From the NCBI GenBank assembly GCA_900556465.1, contig USPK01000043.1:1-13880 (forward strand): a stretch of 13,880 bases of DNA. Direction: 5' to 3'. Made by a program: the position numbers and the translations under genes. This DNA is from an uncultured Prevotella sp. GTDB lineage: Bacteria > Bacteroidota > Bacteroidia > Bacteroidales > Bacteroidaceae. The notes beneath the pieces were generated by a model. It saw nothing but the letters and a program-made list of their open reading frames with translations. It did not search any database and was not told the DNA's origin. Numbering within the stretch: the first letter of the stretch is position 1; each line of letters starts with the position of its first letter. This document shows positions 1 through 6,321 of this stretch, piece after piece.

Positions 1-10
1 GGTCGGCCGG

Positions 11-54
11 AACGGGGCTAAGGCTCGTAGCGACGGGCCTTAGCCCCGTTTTTT
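11..54 (+). terminator. Hairpin plus T-run inside repeat copy 1
   Basis: Arms 11-24 and 37-50 are perfectly complementary (14 bp) around a 12-nt loop, and the T-run reaches 54. This is the classical shape of an intrinsic terminator reading rightward. The gene it would terminate lies outside the window. It is part of the repeat array, so its terminator role is an inference. Confidence 0.5.
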
Positions 55-97
55 CTGGCCTTAGCCCCGTGTTTCGCGAAATAGGCCGGCGGGCCCG
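12..97. repeat. Modular intergenic repeat, copy 1 (about 21-22-nt period)
   Basis: Four consecutive units of 21-22 nt can be laid out from 12, 33, 55 and about 77. The first three carry a ten-base core, GGGGCTAAGG or its reverse complement CCTTAGCCCC, followed by a spacer ending in GTTTTTT or GTGTTTCG. The fourth is a diverged unit containing GAAATAGGCCGG. Related arrays at 2940 and 9763 share the order, spacing and fourth-unit motif. Units 1 and 2 together form a 14-bp inverted repeat (11-24 with 37-50) followed by T residues, so this copy could also act as a terminator for whatever lies to the left of the window. No protein is implied: frames through the repeat are open only because the unit length is close to a multiple of three. 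Confidence 0.6.
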
Positions 98-178
98 TTC
101 GCTTAGTCCGCCCCGCTTTTCAAGTAACCGCCGAAAAACTTTTTAAGGAATACCAGCGCCGGGTATTGGTTTTTTTTG

Positions 179-186
179 TAGATTTG
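179..186 (+). promoter_or_regulatory. Bacteroides-type -7 box for the nucleotidyltransferase gene
   Basis: TAGATTTG matches the Bacteroidales -7 consensus TAnnTTTG exactly and is followed by C. No good -33 TTTG lies 19-21 nt upstream. The predicted transcript would start near 190, giving a leader of about 30 nt to the ATG at 223. The box lies upstream of that ATG and downstream of the possible in-frame TTG at 166, which favours 223 as the true start. Confidence 0.5.
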
Positions 187-222
187 CAGGGTAATAAAAA
201 GCTAACAGTAATCTTATACATT

Positions 223-1134
223 ATGAAACCAACCTTATTTCTCCTCGCAGCAGGAATGGGCAGCCGGTACGGCGGCCTGAAGCAGCTGGACGGCTTGGGC
301 CCTCACGGCGAAACGATCATGGATTACTCCATCTACGACGCCATCAACGCGGGCTTCGGCAAGCTCGTCTTCGTAATACGCAAGGACTTCGAGGAGGACT
401 TCCGCCGCATCGTACTCTCTAAGTACGAAGGACACATCCCGTGCGAGCTCGTATTCCAATCGCTCGACGCGCTGCCCGAAGGCTTCAAGTGCCCCGAGGG
501 CCGCACGAAGCCTTGGGGAACCAACCACGCCGTGATGATGGGCAAGGAAGTGATTCACGAGCCCTTTGCCGTGATCAACTGCGATGACTTCTACGACCGC
601 GATGCCTTCCGCGTGATGGGCAAGTTCCTAAGCGAGCTCCCCGAGGGCAGCACCGGCAAATACGCCATGGTAGGCTTCCGCGTAGACAATACCCTCTCCG
701 ACAGCGGAACCGTATCGCGCGGCGTCTGCGAATACGACAACAACCATCACCTCGTCAGCGTCGTGGAGCGCACCAAGATTGAGCGTCGCGACGGCGTAGT
801 GCAGTATCTCGACGACAACGGCGAGTGGGTATCCATCCCCGACACGACGCCCGTTTCCATGAACTTCTGGGGCTTCACGCCTGACTACTTCGCCCACAGC
901 GATGCTTTCTTCAAGACGTTCCTTAGTGACCCGAAGAACATGGAGAACCTGAAGAGCGAGTTCTTCATTCCGCTGATGGTCGACAAGTTGATTAAGGACG
1001 GCACGGCTACTTGCGAAGTGCTCGACACGACGTCCAAGTGGTTCGGCGTTACTTATCCCGAGGACCGTCCCGGCGTGGTGGCCAAATTCCAGAAGCTGCA
1101 CGACGAAGGCGTATATCCCGACAAAATGTTTTGA
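223..1134 (+). CDS. Nucleotidyltransferase (NTP_transferase fold, sugar-phosphate type)
   Basis: This 303-residue cytoplasmic enzyme of the sugar-1-phosphate nucleotidylyltransferase superfamily would join a nucleoside triphosphate to a sugar phosphate, releasing pyrophosphate. The N-terminal nucleotide-binding signature LAAGMGSRYGGLKQ is at residues 8-21, a GTNHAV segment at 99-104 sits where the base or sugar is usually read, and INCDD at 118-122 resembles the metal-binding aspartate strand. The length fits a single catalytic domain with a short C-terminal extension and no left-handed beta-helix, so it is not a GlmU-type bifunctional enzyme. The ATG at 223 is preferred over an in-frame TTG at 166, because the promoter box lies between them and the family begins just before the LAAG motif. 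The gene stands alone: a strong hairpin separates it from the glycosidase downstream. The sugar and nucleotide cannot be read from the sequence. Confidence 0.85.
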   Translation: MKPTLFLLAAGMGSRYGGLKQLDGLGPHGETIMDYSIYDAINAGFGKLVFVIRKDFEEDFRRIVLSKYEGHIPCELVFQSLDALPEGFKCPEGRTKPWGTNHAVMMGKEVIHEPFAVINCDDFYDRDAFRVMGKFLSELPEGSTGKYAMVGFRVDNTLSDSGTVSRGVCEYDNNHHLVSVVERTKIERRDGVVQYLDDNGEWVSIPDTTPVSMNFWGFTPDYFAHSDAFFKTFLSDPKNMENLKSEFFIPLMVDKLIKDGTATCEVLDTTSKWFGVTYPEDRPGVVAKFQKLHDEGVYPDKMF

Positions 1135-1162
1135 TTGATTCCGACTGGCCTGTCCGGTCGTC

Positions 1163-1194
1163 CCGGCCCCGTAACCCTATTGTTGCGGGGCCGG
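1163..1194 (+). terminator. Strong hairpin between nucleotidyltransferase and GH27 genes
   Basis: Arms 1163-1175 and 1182-1194 pair over 13 bp with one G-U pair and a 6-nt loop (CCTATT). It lies 28 nt after the stop codon. Only short T stretches follow, so it is a terminator-like or mRNA-stabilising hairpin rather than a textbook intrinsic terminator. Confidence 0.5.
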
Positions 1195-1244
1195 TATGCT
1201 TTCTGCCGGCCGACCGCCGTGTCCCCTTCATTCCTCACCTTAAT

Positions 1245-2855
1245 ATGAAACGCACCTCTCTACTCCTCTTACTGACATTCGCTATGGGGCTGCCCGCTGC
1301 GGCCCAGGTGACCGAACCGCCCATTATGGGCTGGAGCTCGTGGAATACTTACCGTGTCAACATCAGCGATTCCCTTATCTGCCAGCAGGCGGACGCGATG
1401 GCCTCGAACGGACTGAAGGAAGCCGGCTACCGTTACATCAACATCGACGACGGTTTCTTTGGCGGCCGCGCTGCGGACGGTCGCCTGCTTGTCCATCCCC
1501 GCCGCTTCCCCAACGGGCTCCGTCCCGTCGTAGACCATATCCACCGCCTCGGCTTCAAGGCCGGCATCTATTCCGACGCGGGCCGGAACACGTGCGGCTC
1601 CTTCTACGACGGCGACTCCATCGCCCGCGGCGTGGGGTTCTACGGGCACGACCAGCAGGACGCCGATTTCTATTTTAAGGAAATAGGCTTCGACTTCATC
1701 AAAGTGGACTTCTGCGGCGGCGACCCGGGCCAGAACGCCGAAGCCCTCGACCTGGACGAACGGGAACGCTACACGGCCATCCGCCAAGCCATCCGCAACA
1801 CCGGGCGCCAGGACGTGCGGCTCAACGTCTGCCGCTGGGCGTTCCCGGGAACGTGGGTGCGCGGCGTCGCCTCGTCCTGGCGCATCTCGACAGACATCTG
1901 GCCGGGCTGGGCCTCTATCAAGCAAATCATAGGCCGCAACCGCTACCTCTCGGCCTACGCTTCGCCGGGACACTATAACGACATGGACATGCTCGAGCTG
2001 GGCCGCGGACTTTCGCCCCAAGAGGAACGCACCCACATGGCTATGTGGTGCATCATGAGTTCGCCGTTGCTCATCGGCTGCGACTTGACCGCTATCCCCA
2101 AGTCCTCTTTCCAGCTGCTCACCAACCCGGAAGTCGTGGCCGTCAACCAGGACACGCTGGGCTTGCAGGCGCGGATGGTGAAGCGTGACCGGGGCGTGGA
2201 GCTCTACGTGAAGGACGTGCGGCAGCGCAACGGGCTGACGCGCGCCGTGGCCTTGTACAATCCGACTGACTCGGCGGTCCGCTTCCGCCTGAAGGCGGCC
2301 GACGTCGACCTGGCCGGGATTGTCGTGGCGCGCGACCTTTTTGCGCGCCGCGACGTCGGGCCCATGGTCGACGGATGGATAGAGACGACCGTGGAGGCCC
2401 ACGACACGCACCTCTACCTCCTGACGGGCGAGCAGCGCGTGGAGCGCACGGTCTACGAGGCCGAGTGCGCCTGGCTCGAGGCGTATCAGTGCATCGCCAA
2501 CCAGCAGGCCCTGGGCACGGCGACCTATGCCGACGACGACGCCTGCTCGGCGGGCGCCAAGGTGACCTGGCTGGGCAACCGCGCGGACAACTATCTGGAG
2601 TGGCGCGACGTATGGTCGGAGCAGGGCGGCGACTACGAGCTGACGCTGCATGCCCTGACGCCGGAGGCGCGCACCGTGACCGTGGCCGTGAACGGACAGG
2701 AAAGCGGCACGCTGCGCTTCGCCCCGGCGGCGGACGGAGGCATCGTGGCCGCGCGGCTGAAGGTGGCGCTCCGGCGCGGGCGCAACGTGGTGCGGCTAAG
2801 TAACGCGCAGGCCTGGGCGCCGGACGTGGACGTCATGCTTCTGCGCCGGCTCTGA
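1245..2855 (+). CDS. Secreted GH27 alpha-galactosidase-type glycoside hydrolase with C-terminal CBM-like domain
   Basis: This 536-residue enzyme would remove terminal alpha-galactosyl (or closely related) residues from oligosaccharides in the periplasm or outside the cell. Residues 1-20 form a signal peptide (KR, a leucine-rich core, PAAA before Gln21). The GH27 barrel opens with GWSSWN (29-34) and carries the conserved DDGF (68-71). KVDFCGG places the expected nucleophile at Asp155, and WRISTDI places the acid/base at Asp217. A SPLLIGCDL segment and a beta-sandwich domain follow. From VYEAE (403-407) to the end is a beta-rich region resembling CBM6/CBM35 modules, an addition to the usual GH27 core. 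The ATG at 1245 is chosen because it begins the signal peptide; the frame runs open far upstream only by chance. No SusC/SusD pair, sulfatase or regulator is next to it, so it is not in a visible polysaccharide utilisation locus. Beta-L-arabinopyranosidase activity, also known in GH27, cannot be excluded. Confidence 0.92.
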   Translation: MKRTSLLLLLTFAMGLPAAAQVTEPPIMGWSSWNTYRVNISDSLICQQADAMASNGLKEAGYRYINIDDGFFGGRAADGRLLVHPRRFPNGLRPVVDHIHRLGFKAGIYSDAGRNTCGSFYDGDSIARGVGFYGHDQQDADFYFKEIGFDFIKVDFCGGDPGQNAEALDLDERERYTAIRQAIRNTGRQDVRLNVCRWAFPGTWVRGVASSWRISTDIWPGWASIKQIIGRNRYLSAYASPGHYNDMDMLELGRGLSPQEERTHMAMWCIMSSPLLIGCDLTAIPKSSFQLLTNPEVVAVNQDTLGLQARMVKRDRGVELYVKDVRQRNGLTRAVALYNPTDSAVRFRLKAADVDLAGIVVARDLFARRDVGPMVDGWIETTVEAHDTHLYLLTGEQRVERTVYEAECAWLEAYQCIANQQALGTATYADDDACSAGAKVTWLGNRADNYLEWRDVWSEQGGDYELTLHALTPEARTVTVAVNGQESGTLRFAPAADGGIVAARLKVALRRGRNVVRLSNAQAWAPDVDVMLLRRL

Positions 2856-2939
2856 ACGCCGACCCGCCTTCGGTCCGCGCGGCCGGACCCGGCAGCGACG
2901 CCAAGCGACCGGCCCGGCCGTCGGCCAGTTTCCGGAATC

Positions 2940-3025
2940 ACGGGGCTAAGGCCAGTTTTTACGGGCCCTATCCCCGTTTTTTCTGGCCTTAGCCCCGTAG
3001 TTTGCGCCAAAGGCCGGGCAGCCGG
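2940..3025. repeat. Modular intergenic repeat, copy 2
   Basis: Units start at 2940, 2961, 2983 and about 3005 and match copy 1 in order. Unit 1 has GGGGCTAAGG, unit 2 has CCCTATCCCC then GTTTTTT, unit 3 has CCTTAGCCCC then GTAGTTTG, and unit 4 has the diverged AAAGGCCGG. Units 1 and 3 form a perfect 16-bp inverted repeat (2940-2955 with 2983-2998) around a 27-nt loop. The loop contains its own short inverted pair, ACGGG with CCCGT. It begins 84 nt after the GH27 stop codon, so it may serve as the 3' end of that transcript. Confidence 0.65.
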
Positions 3026-3135
3026 TGGGCCAGGCCCGCTTCTGACAAGCCGGCAGGAAAACTGCTAACTCCTTAAAAAAGAGTAAATACGCTTAATTCT
3101 ATACGGAAAAGCCACAGTCGGCCCCCTGCCGCCCC

Positions 3136-3164
3136 TTGTGTTTGCCCGGAATGGATTATCTTTG
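3136..3164 (+). promoter_or_regulatory. Bacteroides-type promoter for the acidic lipoprotein
   Basis: TTG at 3136-3138 is followed after 18 nt by TATCTTTG (3157-3164), an exact match to TAnnTTTG. The predicted start is near 3168-3171, about 170 nt before the ATG at 3339, which is an unusually long leader for this window. Confidence 0.6.
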
Positions 3165-3338
3165 TCGCGTCGAAATCCTGGCCCGGGCGTCCGGCCCGCG
3201 GCGGGCGACGGCGCGGGGCAAGGCGCCCCGCCGGCAGGCGGCATTCGTGTTTCCCGGACGACGGTGCCGGCCTTTTCTCCATGCTATCCACCAGCGCCGC
3301 ACCGCCGGGACGGGCGGCGGCCGATACCGAAGAAGAAC

Positions 3339-3764
3339 ATGAAGTTAAACTACGTGTGGGCCGGACTGGCCGGTTTGGCCTTGTTGCTTACGTCGTGCGA
3401 CGCCGCGGAGCGTCATGCGAGCAACGTGCTCCAGTCAGAAATCCTGGGCAATGAGAACGAGGCGGACGAGGAAGAGGCCGACGAGAACGAAGACGAGCGC
3501 GACGAGCGCGAAGACGAAGGGGACGAGAACGGCCGCGACGCCGACGACGCCGGCGGACAGGCCGACCGCACCCGGACCGACCGGGCCGACAACGGCGGCG
3601 AAGGCCAGAACGACGCGCAACCGCGCACGATAGAAGAGGCCGTGAACCAGCGCATCGACCAGGAGAAAGAGAAAGTGCGCGGACACGTGGACCGCGTGAT
3701 GCAAGAGACGCACGAACGCGTGGGCCAGGCCGTTGACGACGCCCTGGGCGGCGGCGAGCGCTGA
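3339..3764 (+). CDS. Small highly acidic lipoprotein of unknown function
   Basis: I do not recognise a family for this 141-residue protein. Residues 1-19 are a lipoprotein signal (MKLN, a hydrophobic core, LLTS) ending at the lipobox Cys20, so it should be lipidated and membrane-anchored. Residues about 38-72 are dominated by Glu and Asp with Asn and Arg and are almost certainly disordered. Residues about 95-137 (starting IEEAV) look like a charged amphipathic helix that could form a coiled coil. The sequence just after Cys20 (DAAERH) does not obviously match the acidic export signal reported for surface lipoproteins in Bacteroidetes, so outward display is uncertain. The ATG at 3339 is chosen because it gives the signal peptide directly; an upstream in-frame ATG at 3138 lies inside the promoter. 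It is probably a single-gene transcript. A cation- or protein-binding role is possible but not shown. Confidence 0.75.
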   Translation: MKLNYVWAGLAGLALLLTSCDAAERHASNVLQSEILGNENEADEEEADENEDERDEREDEGDENGRDADDAGGQADRTRTDRADNGGEGQNDAQPRTIEEAVNQRIDQEKEKVRGHVDRVMQETHERVGQAVDDALGGGER

Positions 3765-3873
3765 ACTCCGGCCCGGCACATCGGGCGACGCGGCGCGCGG
3801 CTGCGGCTCGTAGGGGCTCTGACACCGGAAGAAACGGCCGTAGGCGCGCCCGTATCCGGCCGGCCGCGGACTT

Positions 3874-3889
3874 TGGCACGCTTATTGCT
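3874..3889 (+). promoter_or_regulatory. Sigma-54 (RpoN) -24/-12 promoter
   Basis: TGGCACG (3874-3880), four bases, then TTGCT (3885-3889) matches the sigma-54 consensus TGGCACG-N4-TTGCW at every defined base, with exactly 10 nt between the GG and GC pairs. Transcription would begin near 3900, leaving about 44 nt to the ATG at 3944. A weaker overlapping housekeeping reading exists (TTTG 3872-3875, 17 nt, TATATTTA 3893-3900), with one mismatch and short spacing. No activator-binding site could be defined upstream. Confidence 0.7.
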
Positions 3890-3900
3890 TGCTATATTTA

Positions 3901-3916
3901 GGGGAATACTTTCCCC
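3901..3916 (+). promoter_or_regulatory. Short hairpin at the predicted 5' end of the metallopeptidase mRNA
   Basis: GGGGAA and TTCCCC form a perfect 6-bp inverted repeat around TACT. It begins at or next to the start site predicted by the sigma-54 promoter. It could protect the 5' end of the mRNA or be a protein-binding site; neither is shown. Confidence 0.4.
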
Positions 3917-3943
3917 GGCTTTATAAACGAATGTTTTAGATTT

Positions 3944-4624
3944 ATGGCTTGGATAATATTTATTGCGATTGCATTGATTAGCTACGGCGTCCAGTACAAC
4001 CTGACCCGTAAGTTCAAGAAGTTTTCGAGAGTGCCGCTCCGCAACGGCATGACGGGCCGCGAAGTGGCCGAGAAGATGCTGCGCGACAACGGCATCTACA
4101 ACGTCAAGGTGACGTGTACGCCGGGACAGTTGACGGACCACTACAACCCGTTGAACCAGACGGTGAACCTGAGCGAGGGCGTTTACGGCTCGTGCTCGGT
4201 GGCCGCCGCCGCGGTGGCCGCGCACGAATGTGGCCACGCCGTGCAGCACGCCGTAGCCTACGGTCCGCTGACCCTGCGCTCGGCGCTGGTCCCCGTGGTG
4301 AGCTTCGCCTCCAACTGGGTTTCGTGGGTGCTGCTGGCCGGCGTGTTGCTGCTGAACGTATTCCCCGAACTGCTGCTCATCGGCATCGGCCTCTTTGCCC
4401 TGACGACGCTGTTCAGCTTCGTAACGTTGCCGGTGGAAATCGACGCCAGCCGCCGCGCGACGGCGTGGCTGTCGAACGCGGGCATAACGGACGGGACCAA
4501 CCACGGCATGGCCGTCTCGGCGCTCCGCTCCGCGGCCTACACCTACGTAGTGGCCGCGTTGGGCTCCCTGGCCACGCTCGTCTACTACGTAATGATTTTC
4601 CTCGGTTCACAGAGCGACGAATAA
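3944..4624 (+). CDS. Membrane zinc metallopeptidase, YugP-like (PF04298)
   Basis: This 226-residue integral membrane peptidase has the zinc-binding HECGH motif at residues 94-98 and a plausible third ligand, Glu165, in PVEIDAS. That arrangement is typical of the neutral zinc metallopeptidase (YugP) family and resembles HtpX. Membrane segments are expected at about 2-18, 116-137, 140-162 and 200-220, with the catalytic loop between the first two. The length matches the family and no residue appears to be missing. The ATG at 3944 directly begins the first membrane segment. The gene lies behind a sigma-54 promoter and ends at a terminator shared with the convergent flippase, so it is likely monocistronic. 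The substrate is unknown; membrane-protein quality control or a stress role would be an inference from HtpX-like relatives. Confidence 0.9.
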   Translation: MAWIIFIAIALISYGVQYNLTRKFKKFSRVPLRNGMTGREVAEKMLRDNGIYNVKVTCTPGQLTDHYNPLNQTVNLSEGVYGSCSVAAAAVAAHECGHAVQHAVAYGPLTLRSALVPVVSFASNWVSWVLLAGVLLLNVFPELLLIGIGLFALTTLFSFVTLPVEIDASRRATAWLSNAGITDGTNHGMAVSALRSAAYTYVVAALGSLATLVYYVMIFLGSQSDE

Positions 4625-4648
4625 GCGGCCGCAGTCCGCTGTCGGAAA

Positions 4649-4692
4649 ACAAAAGTCCCCGCTGCACGAAGCGTTGCAGCGGGGACTTTTGT
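4649..4692. terminator. Bidirectional intrinsic terminator between convergent genes
   Basis: Perfect 18-bp arms (4649-4666 and 4675-4692) enclose an 8-nt loop. The right arm ends in CTTTTGT and the left, read on the other strand, ends in CTTTTGT too, so the hairpin has a T-tract in both directions. It sits 24 nt after the metallopeptidase stop and 1 nt from the flippase stop codon. Confidence 0.85.
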
Positions 4693-4693
4693 C

Positions 4694-6145
4694 TTACGGC
4701 CGGGAGCGCCGGAAGCGTTGGCCCAGAAACTCCACGCATTCCTGGAAGACGACGACGCGGAGGCCTTTCATCACAGCTACGTAGGCGACGGCCGTCACGA
4801 CGACCTTGGCCGCGAGGCGCAGGTAGACGTTGTCGAAGGGTAGGGCGGCCGCGTAGCCCAGGCCGATGCAGAGGGCGGACAAGAGGACAAACGGCGCCAC
4901 GTCGAGGACGGCCGTGCGCAGCGGCAGGTGGAGCAGCCGCTGCACGAAGTAGTGCCAGACGGGAAGCCAGAGCACATTGAGCGCAACGTAGACCAGCACC
5001 ATCGTGCGCACGCCGAAGGGATAGAGCACCACGAGGGCGGCCGTCTGGAGCAGGCAGAGCGTGACCGTGTTCCACATGAAGACGTTGCTCCGACCCTGGC
5101 TGATGAGAAAGTTCGAGTAGAAGGAGGCGATGGGGACAAAGGCCCCGCCGGCGCAGAGTATCTGCATGAGTCGCGCGCTGGGCATCCACTTGTCCGTAAT
5201 AAGGATGGTGATGAACTCTGGTGCGATGAGGGCCAGCCCGAACAGGGCGGGGCAGGAGACGAAGGCAGTGAAGCGGAGCATCTTGCGGAAGGCGCGGAGC
5301 TCGCGTTCACGGTCGTCCGTCAGGCGGGCAAAGACGGGCTGCGTGACGCTCCAGAGCGTTCCGTTCAATAGGTTGCAGCCCAAGTAGGTCCATTTGTTCG
5401 CCTGGTTGTAGTAGCCCACCATCTGCTTGCCGTAGAGGCGGCCGAAGAAGACCGAGAAGAGGTTGTTGTTGATATGGGTGAAGATGTTCGTGATGAGGAG
5501 CTTGGAGCTGAAAGCAAACATCCCGCGCAACGGGCGTAGGTCCACGCGCCACGAGGGCCGCCAGCCGGAATAGCACCACGTGAGCGCTGTCATTAGGAAG
5601 CAGTAGATGAGATTCTGGACGGCGAGGCCCCAATAGGCGAAGCCTTGGAGGGCGAGCACGATGCCGGTGACGCCCGAGGCAGCCAGGGCCGTGAGCGAGA
5701 TCCAGGCGGTCTGCTTCACCTGCATGTTGCGGAAGAGGTAGGCGCGCGGGGCCGTGCCGAGGCTGGAGAAGACAAAGCTGAGGAACGACAGGCGCCCGAG
5801 CGGCACGAGTACGGGCTCCTTGAACCAGGCGGCGATGAGCGGCGCGCCGAAAAAGAGAAGGAGGTAGATGGACGTACTGCAGAGGACGTTGAACCAGAAG
5901 ACGGCGTTGAAGTCGGCGGCCGAGGCGTCCTTCTTCCTGTTGAGGGCGGAGATGAAGCCACTCTCCTGCAACGAGGAGGCTATGAGCGCAAAGATGGTGA
6001 GCATCCCGACCATGCCGTAGTCGGAGGGCGCGAGCAGCCGGCCCAGGCAAATGCCGAAAATCAGATTGAGCAATTGCTGGCCGCCATTGTTGATGGCGCC
6101 CCAGAGTATGCCCCGCGCGGTTTTCTCTTTCAGACTTTGTTCCAT
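4694..6145 (-). CDS. Polysaccharide flippase-type transporter (MOP superfamily, PST/Wzx-like)
   Basis: This 483-residue polytopic membrane protein belongs to the lipopolysaccharide/polysaccharide biosynthesis transporter group. Relatives carry lipid-linked glycans across the inner membrane. The N-terminus (KTARGILWGAINNGGQQ, then LGRLLAPSDYGMVGM) is the typical first amphipathic and membrane helix of the group. About 12-14 hydrophobic segments follow, separated by short basic loops, to a basic tail (FRRSRP). The length is normal. The ATG at 6145 is chosen; an in-frame TTG at 6154 overlaps the promoter -7 box and is unlikely to be used. No glycosyltransferases or Wzy polymerase are adjacent, so this is a stand-alone flippase gene and its substrate cannot be inferred. 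It diverges from the ThrE-type exporter. Confidence 0.88.
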   Translation of the reverse strand: MEQSLKEKTARGILWGAINNGGQQLLNLIFGICLGRLLAPSDYGMVGMLTIFALIASSLQESGFISALNRKKDASAADFNAVFWFNVLCSTSIYLLLFFGAPLIAAWFKEPVLVPLGRLSFLSFVFSSLGTAPRAYLFRNMQVKQTAWISLTALAASGVTGIVLALQGFAYWGLAVQNLIYCFLMTALTWCYSGWRPSWRVDLRPLRGMFAFSSKLLITNIFTHINNNLFSVFFGRLYGKQMVGYYNQANKWTYLGCNLLNGTLWSVTQPVFARLTDDRERELRAFRKMLRFTAFVSCPALFGLALIAPEFITILITDKWMPSARLMQILCAGGAFVPIASFYSNFLISQGRSNVFMWNTVTLCLLQTAALVVLYPFGVRTMVLVYVALNVLWLPVWHYFVQRLLHLPLRTAVLDVAPFVLLSALCIGLGYAAALPFDNVYLRLAAKVVVTAVAYVAVMKGLRVVVFQECVEFLGQRFRRSRP

Positions 6146-6151
6146 GACGTG

Positions 6152-6159
6152 CAAAGGTA
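6152..6159 (-). promoter_or_regulatory. Bacteroides-type -7 box very close to the flippase start codon
   Basis: Read on the minus strand, TACCTTTG exactly matches TAnnTTTG and is followed by C. Its last base is separated from the ATG at 6145 by only six nucleotides. With normal spacing, transcription would begin 0-4 nt before the ATG. No TTTG -33 element is seen 19-21 nt upstream. Confidence 0.5.
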
Positions 6160-6267
6160 GAAATTTATTTCGGAAAACGGGGCGGGCGCAACGTGCCGTC
6201 CGGGCCGCGACCGGGCGGCTGGCTCCCCTGCCGGGGCGGCGGATTTTATCGCTAAGGGAAATTTTTG

Positions 6268-6275
6268 TACTTTTG
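6268..6275 (+). promoter_or_regulatory. Bacteroides-type -7 box for the ThrE-type exporter
   Basis: TACTTTTG matches TAnnTTTG exactly. TTTT at 6244-6247, exactly 20 nt upstream, stands in the place of the -33 TTTG with one mismatch. The predicted leader to the ATG at 6322 is about 40-45 nt. Together with the minus-strand box at 6152-6159 it forms a divergent promoter region. Confidence 0.5.
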
Positions 6276-6321
6276 CAGCAGATTTCTACATTCTATAACG
6301 CTCATCTTATTAACTAAACGT

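Larger units (their letters stand above)
2856..3338. other. 483-nt gene-free gap: repeat copy, promoter and long leader
   Basis: No gene is supported here on either strand; the open frames have no recognisable protein and come from GC-rich sequence and repeat periodicity. The gap holds a small hairpin (GGTCCG at 2872-2877 with CGGACC at 2884-2889), repeat copy 2 (2940 onward), an A/T-rich stretch at about 3060-3110, a Bacteroides-type promoter at 3136-3164, and a GC-rich leader of about 165 nt leading to the lipoprotein. Confidence 0.6.

Noticed and set aside
1269..2651. Long antisense open frame opposite the GH27 gene
   Set aside because: High-GC shadow of a confidently identified gene; the translation is Arg/Ala/Val-rich with no recognisable domain. 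The same applies to long antisense frames opposite ftsH, cdsA and the ThrE-type gene.
223..2855. Nucleotidyltransferase and GH27 enzyme as one galactose-processing operon
   Set aside because: A strong 13-bp hairpin separates them, one protein is cytoplasmic and the other secreted, and the sugar used by the nucleotidyltransferase cannot be read from sequence.
2633..3010. Minus-strand open frame with repeating KTG-type peptide near repeat copy 2
   Set aside because: The peptide repeat is only the 21-nt DNA repeat read in frame; a similar peptide appears in repeat copy 3, and the rest is antisense to the GH27 gene.
3138..3338. Upstream in-frame start for the acidic lipoprotein
   Set aside because: The ATG at 3138 lies inside the promoter, and using it would bury the signal peptide and lipobox behind 67 residues.
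6188..6200. Possible minus-strand sigma-54 site (GGCACG then TTGC)
   Set aside because: The GG and GC pairs are far too close for the required 10-nt spacing.
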